Shown one piece after another: positions 8,591 through 16,816 of a stretch of DNA of 64,000 nucleotides. Position numbers and translations under genes: made by a program. Source of the DNA: Alloscardovia macacae (lineage in GTDB: Bacteria > Actinomycetota > Actinomycetes > Actinomycetales > Bifidobacteriaceae); assembly GCF_002259705.1 (NCBI RefSeq), contig NZ_MWWT01000005.1, positions 310,001 to 374,000 on the forward strand, read 5' to 3'. Position 1 is the stretch's first letter. Each line of letters opens with the position of its first letter. The notes beneath the pieces were generated by a model, which saw nothing but the letters and a program-made list of their open reading frames with translations, did not search any database and was not told where the DNA came from.

Positions 8591-11037
8591 AAATGCTCTG
8601 GCATGGTGCAGCACAGCACTGGAATGATGGCATACCGCTAGGAAGTGGTCGTATGGGTGCCATGGTGTATGGCGCGGACGAGCAGATTACTTTCGCGCTG
8701 AATGAGGACACTCTCTGGTCTGGATATCCGAATGAGGATGTCTCGCCTCTGAACGCTCGCGATATGGAAGATGCGCGCAAGCTGCTTCGTGATGGACTGG
8801 TGAGTGAAGCAAATGAGCTTATTAATAGTAAGCTCTCTCATGCGCATGATGTGCAGGTTTATCTTCCTCTCGGAGATATGCATCTACGCTTCGAAGCTGC
8901 ACGTACAGATGTGCAGCGCAGTCTCGACCTTGATGATGCGACGATGAGAGAGTGTTTTAGCCTAGATGACACCGCTGTAAAAGTAGAAGCGTGGTGCTCG
9001 CGGAAAACTGATGAGCTCATCGTGAAGGTAGATGCAACAGGTCTGCTGAACTGTACACTGAGTGCAGACGGTGGGTTTATAACACACGTAGATGCGCAGA
9101 GAGAGAAGCTCTGTATACGCGGTCAAGCGCCAGGTCTACACCGCCGCACTCTCGAAAATGCTGATGATACTCTCTGGAATCCAGAGAATGTCATCGGTGA
9201 AGGGATGGGGTATGCAGCAGTTATACGCTATGAAGTGGCTGAAGGGCAGGTGCAAGATAGGGGAAACTCCATAGCTTTCTCCGATATCCAGCATCTTACC
9301 CTCCGTGTGCGTATGCGTACGGGATATCGAGGACATAATGTGTCTATCTGTACAGATAGTGCACAAATACTCACGGAGCTTCTTACCGTGTGGAAAGAGG
9401 AGCATGCCGTAGGGGATGCTGTAGGTAATGCTGAACGTGACGCTGAACGTGACGCGAAGGATGAGTATGACACACTTTTTCGGCGTACGCGTATCTGTCT
9501 CGGTACAGCAGATGAGGAAGAGAGTGCGTATGAGTATGATGTCGCGAGGCTTCTCGAGAGTGTAGCGCAAGGGAGTGAGGATGCGCTTGCGCGGTGTGTG
9601 CAGATGCTCTTTTCTTTCGGAAAATACTTGGCTCTTTCGGGATCTCGCCTCGGTGCGCAAGCGATGACACTTCAGGGGCTGTGGAATAATCAAAAAGTGC
9701 CGCCGTGGTTTAGTGATTACACGACGAATATTAATACAGAGATGAATTACTGGCTTGTGGGCCCATGTCAGCTGGGGGATGTTATAGAACCGTTAGAGGT
9801 GATGAGCGAACAGCTGATATGTCCAGGAAGGAAAACTGCCCGAGATGTCTTCGGATGTGGCGGATCTGCAGTCTGTCATAACGTGGACATATGGAGAAAA
9901 AGTACTCCAGCACACGGTGATGCTCTCTGGGCACTTTATCCGTATGCGCACGCGTGGATATGTGCCACGCTCTATGATACATATCTCTATACGCGAGATG
10001 CGGAGTACCTAGAAAGAATTTGGCCTTCGATGTGTGCTACCGCGCAGTTCTGTATGGACGCGCTGGTGGAGAAGGACGATGGATATCTGGCACCGTGTGG
10101 TGCTATCTCTCCAGAAAATCAGTTTTATGTAGATGATACCGGGGCGGTGGCATCGGTGGCGAGTTATACAGAACACGCGCTCGCGCTGACACGTGAAGCC
10201 TGTAGAAATCTGTGTGAGGCGTATGAACATTTGTGCTCTGCTGGAAAAGATACGTGTGTCAGTGAGGATTCAGATACCTGCGCGAAAGTGGATGGAAAAG
10301 CATTTGTGACTCGCGCACGAGGTACACTTCCTCGCCTTGTTCCACCTCGCATTCGCGATGATGGCGCTGTGCAGGAATGGGACAGTCAGTATAAAGAAGT
10401 AGATCCTCAGCACAGGCATCTTTCGCATTTGTATGAGGTATATCCTGGTCGTGGAAGCGATGAGCGTCTCGAGAAGGCAGCTCGAGTAACGCTCGAACAG
10501 CGCGGGGATGATGGATCTGGCTGGAGTATAGTCTGGAGGATGCTTCTGTGGTCGAGACTCCGGGACTCGCAGCACGTACTGAACTGTATGAGGCTCTTTC
10601 TTCGCCGAGTAGATGCGGAGACTGAACCGAGTATTCATGGGGGAGGAGTGTATGGTAGTGGTCTGTGTGCGCATCCGCCATTTCAGATAGATGGAAACTT
10701 AGGCTTTAGCGCTGCATGTATGCAGATGCTCGTGGATAGCACGCCGAACAGTATACGTATCCTCCCTGCGTGGCCATGTGGAGGTGGATATGAGTCCAGT
10801 CTATGGTCCCGGGGAAGCGTATGTGGGGCAGGAACCCGTACGGGGCTGACGGTGGACGTGCACTGGGACTCGAAAGAAGTGGTGTGCTCTATACGGACGT
10901 ATACGCAGGAGGAGGCTCAGAGTCTACGAGTACTGAGCGAAAAAGGCGAACGTGTATCTGTGCGATATGCTGAGGAAGAGATGTGGATTACGTATGAGGA
11001 GTGTGTACGAGGCACCACCCTTCGATTCAAACGATAA
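8587..11037 (+). CDS. GH95 alpha-L-fucosidase (1,2-alpha-L-fucosidase), intracellular
   Basis: 816-residue inverting fucosidase of family GH95. It has the N-terminal LWHGAAQHWNDGIPLGSGRMGAM signature and the Asn-x-Asn pair (N381, N383) of TTNINTEMNYW. The likely general acid is E510 in ISPEN, and D702 lies in FQIDGNLG. These correspond in order and spacing to the four active-site residues known for Bifidobacterium bifidum AfcA. There is no signal peptide or anchor, so it should act in the cytoplasm on imported fucosyllactose-type oligosaccharides. It is the last gene of the catabolic run. The AT-rich promoter of the ABC genes follows it. Confidence 0.93.
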   Translation: MKMLWHGAAQHWNDGIPLGSGRMGAMVYGADEQITFALNEDTLWSGYPNEDVSPLNARDMEDARKLLRDGLVSEANELINSKLSHAHDVQVYLPLGDMHLRFEAARTDVQRSLDLDDATMRECFSLDDTAVKVEAWCSRKTDELIVKVDATGLLNCTLSADGGFITHVDAQREKLCIRGQAPGLHRRTLENADDTLWNPENVIGEGMGYAAVIRYEVAEGQVQDRGNSIAFSDIQHLTLRVRMRTGYRGHNVSICTDSAQILTELLTVWKEEHAVGDAVGNAERDAERDAKDEYDTLFRRTRICLGTADEEESAYEYDVARLLESVAQGSEDALARCVQMLFSFGKYLALSGSRLGAQAMTLQGLWNNQKVPPWFSDYTTNINTEMNYWLVGPCQLGDVIEPLEVMSEQLICPGRKTARDVFGCGGSAVCHNVDIWRKSTPAHGDALWALYPYAHAWICATLYDTYLYTRDAEYLERIWPSMCATAQFCMDALVEKDDGYLAPCGAISPENQFYVDDTGAVASVASYTEHALALTREACRNLCEAYEHLCSAGKDTCVSEDSDTCAKVDGKAFVTRARGTLPRLVPPRIRDDGAVQEWDSQYKEVDPQHRHLSHLYEVYPGRGSDERLEKAARVTLEQRGDDGSGWSIVWRMLLWSRLRDSQHVLNCMRLFLRRVDAETEPSIHGGGVYGSGLCAHPPFQIDGNLGFSAACMQMLVDSTPNSIRILPAWPCGGGYESSLWSRGSVCGAGTRTGLTVDVHWDSKEVVCSIRTYTQEEAQSLRVLSEKGERVSVRYAEEEMWITYEECVRGTTLRFKR

Positions 11038-11183
11038 TTTCGTAAAAAATAAAGAATATTTCGTAAATTAATTTCGCATTCTTGAAAATGTAGTGTATAC
11101 TAACAATTGTACGTAGCAGTACACCCACATAGGTGCCAGACGGCGAAGCAGCAGTCTGATACCGTGAAGAGAAGGATGAGGAG
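11038..11183 (+). promoter_or_regulatory. Promoter/operator of the oligosaccharide ABC transporter operon
   Basis: Two TTTCGTAA cores (11038-11045, 11059-11066) precede a TTTCGCA that overlaps the predicted -35 (TTCGCA 11073-11078). This is followed, after 17 bp, by TATACT at 11096-11101 with an extended -10 TG. The layout fits LacI-type repression. An RBS (GATGAGGAG) precedes the gene. Confidence 0.55.
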
Positions 11184-12527
11184 ATGATGAACTCTACTCA
11201 GATAAAGAGGATTCTGGCTCTAGTGAGCGCGGGGTCTATGATTATAGGTATGGCGGCATGCGGCGCTGGTAAGTCCGGCGGAAGCAGCGGAGGAAAAGTG
11301 ACTCTCGAATTCGCAGCCTTCGAAGGTGGCTATGGTGCCCAGATGTACAAGGATGTCGTCGCTGCTTATGAAAAGGAAAATCCTAACGTAAAGATTAATC
11401 TCACTATCTCGAAGAAGATAGAAGATGAGATTATGCCTGGTATGAAGGCAGGAAAGTATCCAGATATAGTCGAGCTTGGTCAGGGTACGAAGTCTGGACT
11501 TACGGAAACCCTTTTGAAGGATAAAGCACTCGAAAAGCTGAATGATGTTCTCGACATTCAGGTACCAGGTGAAAGTAAGACTGTAAAAGAGAAGCTCGTG
11601 GATGGCGTCATAGGTCTCTACACGAATCCATACGGTGGTAGCGATACGTATCTTATGCCTATGTACTACTCGCCGACGGGTCTCGTCTATAATAAGACCC
11701 TTCTGAAGCAGAATGGCTGGGAAGTGCCGAGCACATGGGATGAGATGTTTAAGCTGGGAGATGCTGCGAAGGCGAAGGGCATATCCCTCTTCACCTATCC
11801 TACAGCAGGGTACTTCGATGCATTCTTTAATGCATTCCTCGCTGATGTCGGTGGAGAGCAGTTCTACGAAGACATCATGACCTATAAGAAGGATATCTGG
11901 AAGTCTTCGGATGCTACGAAGGCTCTCGAGACGACCTCGAAGCTTGTCAAGGACTACTTGAATCCGGATACTGTGGGCTATGCGAACGGTCAGGACTTCA
12001 CGAAGAATCAGCAGTCTATCCTGAGCGATAAGTCTATCTTCATGCCTAACGGCACGTGGATAGTAAACGAGATGAAGGATGCTCCACGTTCGGACGGCTT
12101 CGAGTGGGGGTTTGCTCCAGTACCTACTCTCGAAGCAGGCAAGACGCACTATGTGAGCACCGCTCTGGAAGCTGTGTGGATACCATCGAAGGCGAAGCAT
12201 AAGGAAGAAGCGAAGAAATTCATGGCGTACCTTTACTCGGATAAGGCCGCGGATATCTTTGTAAAGACGGGTGCTGTGCAGCCTATCAAGGGCGTCACTG
12301 ATAAGGTAGACTCCACCATTCGTACCTTCTACGAGGTCTATAACCAGAAGGATGTGAAGGCTATAGCGGGTTCGTTCTCTACGACGGCGACTGTCGAAGG
12401 AAAGAACATTAAGCAGGATCTGTATGAAGCAGTGGATTCTGTGGCCTCTGGGCAGCTGAGCCTTCAGCAGTGGCAGGATAAGCTGAATGAAACCAGTAAT
12501 GCTCTGAACGCTGCAGCTTCGAAATAA
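11184..12527 (+). CDS. ABC transporter sugar-binding lipoprotein (CUT1 family)
   Basis: 447-residue extracellular solute-binding protein, family 1. Residues 1-26 are a lipoprotein signal peptide ending in GMAAC, with Cys26 as the lipidated residue and a Gly/Ser linker after it. The mature part resembles oligosaccharide-binding proteins of the CUT1 class (KISKKIEDEIMPGMKAGKYPDIVELGQG, MYYSPTGLVYNK, IFMPNGTWIVNEM). It is followed by two matching permeases and later by a fucosidase, so a fucosylated host oligosaccharide or a lacto-N-biose-type glycan is the probable ligand (inference). Confidence 0.92.
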   Translation: MMNSTQIKRILALVSAGSMIIGMAACGAGKSGGSSGGKVTLEFAAFEGGYGAQMYKDVVAAYEKENPNVKINLTISKKIEDEIMPGMKAGKYPDIVELGQGTKSGLTETLLKDKALEKLNDVLDIQVPGESKTVKEKLVDGVIGLYTNPYGGSDTYLMPMYYSPTGLVYNKTLLKQNGWEVPSTWDEMFKLGDAAKAKGISLFTYPTAGYFDAFFNAFLADVGGEQFYEDIMTYKKDIWKSSDATKALETTSKLVKDYLNPDTVGYANGQDFTKNQQSILSDKSIFMPNGTWIVNEMKDAPRSDGFEWGFAPVPTLEAGKTHYVSTALEAVWIPSKAKHKEEAKKFMAYLYSDKAADIFVKTGAVQPIKGVTDKVDSTIRTFYEVYNQKDVKAIAGSFSTTATVEGKNIKQDLYEAVDSVASGQLSLQQWQDKLNETSNALNAAASK

Positions 12528-12554
12528 CTGAATACGTAATTTCCCTCCTTAGCA

Positions 12555-12593
12555 CAAGGGGCATGGGTACTCGCCAGGGTATCCATGCCCTTG
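12555..12593 (+). other. Stem-loop between binding-protein and permease genes
   Basis: Arms 12555-12570 and 12579-12593 can form a stem of about 15 bp, with one internal mismatch or wobble, and a short loop without a U-run. Such hairpins after binding-protein genes often protect the upstream mRNA or attenuate read-through, giving more binding protein than permease. That role is inferred. Confidence 0.6.
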
Positions 12594-12641
12594 GTGTACT
12601 GAGATAGGTGTGGGAAAGTCTTTGCTCAAGGAGGAGTGATT

Positions 12642-13610
12642 ATGGCGACGATGCATACAGATCACGGAGGTGCTACGCATCCTAGCGGACATGTATATGC
12701 GTATACGCGCACGCATAAGACAGATCTGGAAAGAAAGCGCGCGAGGTTCGGGTTCTTCTGCGCGTTACCTACGGGATTACTTATCCTCATCTTCATCCTT
12801 ATTCCCACGTTTAACATTTTTAGGATGTCCGTGTATAAGTGGAGTGGATACTCGGATGATCAGATATTTGTGGGCTTTGAGAACTTCCGTAAGCTCTTTG
12901 ATGACATGAACTTCGTTCATGCTTTCCAGAATACTGTTCTGCTTCTCGTCGTGGTAACGAGTGTGACTCTTCCTCTGGCAGTCATTTTTGCGGCCATACT
13001 TATGCAAAATAGGATTATAGGTGGTTCTCTTATACGTTTTATCCTCTATATTCCTTCAGTTCTGTCCATAGTAATAGTGGCTGCTATCTTCTCCGCTATT
13101 TATGACCAGAATAATGGACTGATTAACGGCTCCTTACAGTTCCTTCATCTCGAGGGGCTTCGCCAGGTGTGGCTCGGAAATCAGAAGATAGTCATCTATG
13201 CGATAGCATTCTCCATGCTCTGGCAGTCTGTGGGATACTACATGGTTATGTATATGGCATCGATGGCAGGTATAGATCCAAGCCTGTACGAAGCTTCTCA
13301 GATAGATGGGGCGAGTAAGACGCGTCAGCTTTTTAGTTTGACTATTCCACTTATGTGGCAGAATATCCGCACTACGCTCACGTTCTTTATCATTAGCTCT
13401 GTAAACTTAAGCTTCGTACTGGTCACCGCGCTGACGAATGGTGGTCCGGATAATGCATCTCAGGTACTCCTTGGATACATGTATCAGCAAGCGTATACGA
13501 ACTCGTCGTATGGATATGGCATGGCTATAGGCGTAGTTATCTTCCTCTATAGCTTCATTATGTCGCTCGTGGTCAGTCGTGCCACGAAGCGTGACGTGGT
13601 CGAGTTCTAG
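12642..13610 (+). CDS. ABC transporter permease, MalF-type
   Basis: 322 residues with six predicted transmembrane helices. The first is at about residues 32-55 (FGFFCALPTGLLILIFILIPTF). The cytoplasmic EAA loop reads YEASQIDGASKTRQLFSLTIPLM, which docks to the ATPase. Start ATG 12642 follows AAGGAGGAG at 12628-12636. A GTG two codons upstream, within that RBS, is less likely. It forms the heteromeric pore with the next gene. Confidence 0.93.
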   Translation: MATMHTDHGGATHPSGHVYAYTRTHKTDLERKRARFGFFCALPTGLLILIFILIPTFNIFRMSVYKWSGYSDDQIFVGFENFRKLFDDMNFVHAFQNTVLLLVVVTSVTLPLAVIFAAILMQNRIIGGSLIRFILYIPSVLSIVIVAAIFSAIYDQNNGLINGSLQFLHLEGLRQVWLGNQKIVIYAIAFSMLWQSVGYYMVMYMASMAGIDPSLYEASQIDGASKTRQLFSLTIPLMWQNIRTTLTFFIISSVNLSFVLVTALTNGGPDNASQVLLGYMYQQAYTNSSYGYGMAIGVVIFLYSFIMSLVVSRATKRDVVEF

Positions 13611-13624
13611 GAAAGGAGGAGGAT

Positions 13625-14545
13625 ATGAACACGCTCACTCATAAAGTACCACGTGCTCAGCGCATAGTAAATAAGAAGGGGACTGAGCATGCATGGACTG
13701 CTGGCCGTACCATCGGTCAGATAGTGCTTACTCTCGTCGCTCTGAGCATAGCCATACCTACGATATGGATTATCATCGCATCATTTAAGGATAAAGGAGA
13801 GTTTTATGGGAGTCCGTGGACTCTTCCTGAGGGCGTTCACTGGCAGAATTACGTCGATGCTTTTACAGATGCTCACTTGGGTCTGTACTTCGGCACATCT
13901 GTGATAGTGACCACGCTGTCCATGATTCTCGTGCTCGTCATCGCTCTGCCGTGCGCTTACGTGCTGGCACGCTTCTCTTTCCCGGGTAAGCGTTTGCTTC
14001 AGCTGGCCATCCAAGCAGGGCTTTTCATAAACGTGAACTACATTATCGTGCCTATCTTCCTGATGCTGGTAGACGCTGATAAATGGCTGCTTCAATTTTT
14101 CGATGCGGGCTTCTTCATCGATAACATCTTCGTTCTTTCGCTCGTTTATGCTGCGACTTCGCTTCCGTTTACGGTATTCCTACTTCAAGATTACTTCGCG
14201 ACCATACCGAAGGCATACGAAGAGGCGGCTATGATAGATGGTGCTTCGCAGACTACTATTATGGTTCGCATATTCTTCCCTATGGCTATGCCTGCCATAT
14301 CCATGTCCATGCTCTTTAATTTCCTGTGCTACTGGAACGACTACATCATATCCATGACCCTGATGACAGGAGATAACCGTACGGTGCAGGTGGGGCTGCT
14401 GAATCTCATGCAGACTCAGAAGGCCGCTACGAATTACGGACGTTTGTATGCAGGCATGGTCATAGTCATGATACCGGTACTTATCTTCTACGCCATCGTT
14501 CAGAAGAAACTCCTCGAGGCGTCAAATATGGGAGGCGTGAAATGA
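13625..14545 (+). CDS. ABC transporter permease, MalG-type
   Basis: 306 residues with six predicted membrane helices. The EAA loop YEEAAMIDGASQTTIMVRIFFPMAMP is near residues 200-225. It has a strong RBS (AAAGGAGGAGG) 14 bp after the first permease. There is no ATP-binding gene in the island, so the importer probably relies on a shared MsmK-type ATPase encoded elsewhere, as is common for CUT1 systems in bifidobacteria and other Gram-positives. It overlaps the next small gene by ATGA. Confidence 0.93.
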   Translation: MNTLTHKVPRAQRIVNKKGTEHAWTAGRTIGQIVLTLVALSIAIPTIWIIIASFKDKGEFYGSPWTLPEGVHWQNYVDAFTDAHLGLYFGTSVIVTTLSMILVLVIALPCAYVLARFSFPGKRLLQLAIQAGLFINVNYIIVPIFLMLVDADKWLLQFFDAGFFIDNIFVLSLVYAATSLPFTVFLLQDYFATIPKAYEEAAMIDGASQTTIMVRIFFPMAMPAISMSMLFNFLCYWNDYIISMTLMTGDNRTVQVGLLNLMQTQKAATNYGRLYAGMVIVMIPVLIFYAIVQKKLLEASNMGGVK

Positions 14546-14721
14546 GTGAAAAGATACGAGCAGCTTTGAGCATAGGCTTTCAGTGTGTGCTGTATATAGC
14601 GTGTATAGTGCTCACTATCTTTGGTGCAGCACATACAGGATGGGTATATCTCGGGCTCGAGTTTGTGGGACTTCTCGGTATTATATCCATTATCTGGTTC
14701 TATAACTGGAGAAACAGGTAA
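14542..14721 (+). CDS. 59-residue two-helix membrane protein in the ABC operon
   Basis: A short ORF tightly coupled on both sides. Its ATG overlaps the permease stop as ATGA, and its TAA shares one base with the ATG of the GH29 gene. The protein has two hydrophobic stretches (about residues 8-30 and 33-54) with a short HTGW turn, and ends in a basic NWRNR tail. I do not recognise a family with confidence. Gene position suggests a small accessory subunit or assembly partner of the importer (inference). The overlaps and complete operon continuity are what make it a gene rather than chance. Confidence 0.72.
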   Translation: MSEKIRAALSIGFQCVLYIACIVLTIFGAAHTGWVYLGLEFVGLLGIISIIWFYNWRNR

Positions 14722-16034
14722 TGAAACGTACAGATGAAGACCTGACCTGTGTGCGTCCTTCCCCGCGCCAGCTCGTATGGCAGGATTTAGACATGTATGC
14801 CTTCATCCATTTTGGTATGAATACGATGACAGACCGAGAGTGGGGCATGGGACATGAAGACCCTGCGCTTTTCCATCCTGATTCTCTCGATGTGCAGCAG
14901 TGGATGGAGGCTCTCGTCTCGGCAGGGATGACAGGAGTGATACTTACCTGTAAGCATCACGACGGATTCTGTTTGTGGCCATCTGCATATACGTCGCATA
15001 GTGTCGCATCGTCTCCCTGGAAGGGTGGGAAGGGGGACCTCGTACGTGAGGTGAGCGATGCTGCTCGGGAGCACGGCCTGAAGTTCGGAGTGTACCTTTC
15101 TCCCTGGGATAGAACAGAAGAGAGCTATGGTACAGAAGCATATAATGACTTTTACATTCACCAGCTGACCGAACTGCTGACTGGTTATGGTGAAGTCTTT
15201 AGCGTGTGGCTCGATGGAGCCTGTGGCGAAGGGGCGAATGGGAAACGACAAGTGTATGACTGGGAGCGTATCTATGCCACCGTGCGCGAGCTTCAGCCTC
15301 GGGCTGTGATCAGCGTCTGTGGACCAGATGTACGCTGGTGTGGAAATGAAGCTGGACATACTCGTGCGGATGAATGGAGCGTAGTGCCAGAGATAGTGCG
15401 GCGAGCTGAGACGACAGCAGAGCGTTCCCAGAAGGTAGATGATGGGACCTTCTCTCGCTATATAGCTTCGAGTGAAGATGATTTAGGCTCGAGGAAAGCT
15501 CTCGACGAGTATAGTGGTGCGCTAGTCTGGTATCCTGCAGAGGTGAATACATCTATCCGCCCTGGGTGGTTTTACCATGCAGAAGAAGATACGTGCGTAC
15601 GCAGTGCTAATGAGCTTTTCGACATCTGGTGCGCGTCAGTAGGAGGGAATGCGAGCTTCCTTCTGAATGTTCCTCCGGATTCTCATGGACGCATAGCAGT
15701 ATCGGATAAAGAAGTTCTCGCTGAGCTCGGTACAAAGATACGAGATTTTTACAGGCGAGAAGTGATACTTGATGCTCTAGATGTCACCTTCGAGATTCCT
15801 CAGCTCATAGAAGCAGTGATTCTCAGAGAAGATATACGCTTCGGGCAGCGTATCGAATCAGTAAAGATTTATGCTGATGAAGCAAAGGAGCCTCTCGCCT
15901 CCTGCCAGAGCGTGGGAAATAGAAGAATATGGCGTATTCCTGCGAGGAGACTATCTCGTGTGCGCGTGGATATAGAGCAAGCGCGAGGGGAAGTACATCT
16001 TAAATCCTGCTCTATCGTGGTGGCTTCGCCATGA
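14721..16034 (+). CDS. GH29 alpha-L-fucosidase
   Basis: 437-residue retaining fucosidase with the GH29 barrel. It has FIHFGMNTMTDREWG near the N-terminus, the KHHDGFCLW segment, GVYLSPWDR, and the probable nucleophile Asp165 in VWLDGACGEG. This short form with DGACGEG and the ensuing VISVCGPDVRW resembles the alpha-1,3/1,4-specific (subfamily B) fucosidases acting on Lewis-type glycans. Specificity is inferred. There is no signal peptide, so it is cytoplasmic. A small C-terminal beta domain follows from about residue 345. It complements the 1,2-specific GH95 enzyme upstream. Confidence 0.9.
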   Translation: MKRTDEDLTCVRPSPRQLVWQDLDMYAFIHFGMNTMTDREWGMGHEDPALFHPDSLDVQQWMEALVSAGMTGVILTCKHHDGFCLWPSAYTSHSVASSPWKGGKGDLVREVSDAAREHGLKFGVYLSPWDRTEESYGTEAYNDFYIHQLTELLTGYGEVFSVWLDGACGEGANGKRQVYDWERIYATVRELQPRAVISVCGPDVRWCGNEAGHTRADEWSVVPEIVRRAETTAERSQKVDDGTFSRYIASSEDDLGSRKALDEYSGALVWYPAEVNTSIRPGWFYHAEEDTCVRSANELFDIWCASVGGNASFLLNVPPDSHGRIAVSDKEVLAELGTKIRDFYRREVILDALDVTFEIPQLIEAVILREDIRFGQRIESVKIYADEAKEPLASCQSVGNRRIWRIPARRLSRVRVDIEQARGEVHLKSCSIVVASP

Positions 16035-16816
16035 TAATCCGAGACTTCTATAGAGTTATGCGTGCAGGGATAGTACTCATGGTAGCGCTGTGCCTGTGCG
16101 CAGCTTGTACGCTTCGTACTAGCGAAAAGACGGCAGTACCTTCCTCGTATACGCGGCATGAGAAACTTTTCCAGTGGGCATATCGTGAAGGATATACAGA
16201 TTTGACCACATGGGAGGCCTTTCTTCGTGAGTATGCGAAATTCAGAGACGATGGTGTGCAGTATGGAGTACAGGAGAAAAGTCTAGACTTTTTCTGTGAC
16301 TATGTGGTTACAGATGCGAAGCATTTTCTCCTTCGCTCTCACGCTCCTGAGCTGGAGCTCAGTGATGATGAGCTCCGCACATTTTACGAACAGCACGGGA
16401 GTGCCAGTGCGGCTCAGGGGCACCGTGCGTACATAGAGGTAGAAGACGGGAATTACTTCTCGGAGGATATGGCGAAGAGCATACGGAATATCGTAGAAGA
16501 TGAAAGAATTGGTATTCCGGAAAAAGCAGAACGTATCCGCCAGCGCTATCCGGATTTGAGCTGGAAAATTATCCATGAAGAGGATGAACGCGGAGCTTCT
16601 GCTCACGCACAGGACAGAGCTGATGTCTTCCTTCAGCTGAGGAAGCAGACAGAAATGCGAGTCGAGGATGGCGGACGAAAGCTGTGGAGAATACTTCTTT
16701 CGGATAGTAGCTCTGAAGCCGTTCCGGAACTTGAAGATATAAAGGATACAGTACGTGAGAGTGCGCGCCGATGCAAGCTGGAAGCGTTACTGGAAAGAGA
16801 AGAAAGGAGTCGATGA
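16031..16816 (+). CDS. SurA/PrsA-like lipoprotein, probable dedicated chaperone of the next gene (LnbY-like)
   Basis: 261 residues. An N-terminal hydrophobic segment (about 12-25) ends in CAAC, a lipobox-like site (VALCLCAACTL), so it is probably a membrane-anchored lipoprotein. The rest is helical and charged. The ELSDDELRTFYEQHG segment resembles the helical part of SurA/PrsA-type foldases, without a clear PPIase domain. It overlaps both neighbours by 4 bp (ATGA). GH136 lacto-N-biosidases are known to need a helical partner (LnbY in Bifidobacterium longum) encoded beside the enzyme, and this gene sits in exactly that place. The identification is by context and weak similarity. Confidence 0.62.
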   Translation: MIIRDFYRVMRAGIVLMVALCLCAACTLRTSEKTAVPSSYTRHEKLFQWAYREGYTDLTTWEAFLREYAKFRDDGVQYGVQEKSLDFFCDYVVTDAKHFLLRSHAPELELSDDELRTFYEQHGSASAAQGHRAYIEVEDGNYFSEDMAKSIRNIVEDERIGIPEKAERIRQRYPDLSWKIIHEEDERGASAHAQDRADVFLQLRKQTEMRVEDGGRKLWRILLSDSSSEAVPELEDIKDTVRESARRCKLEALLEREERSR

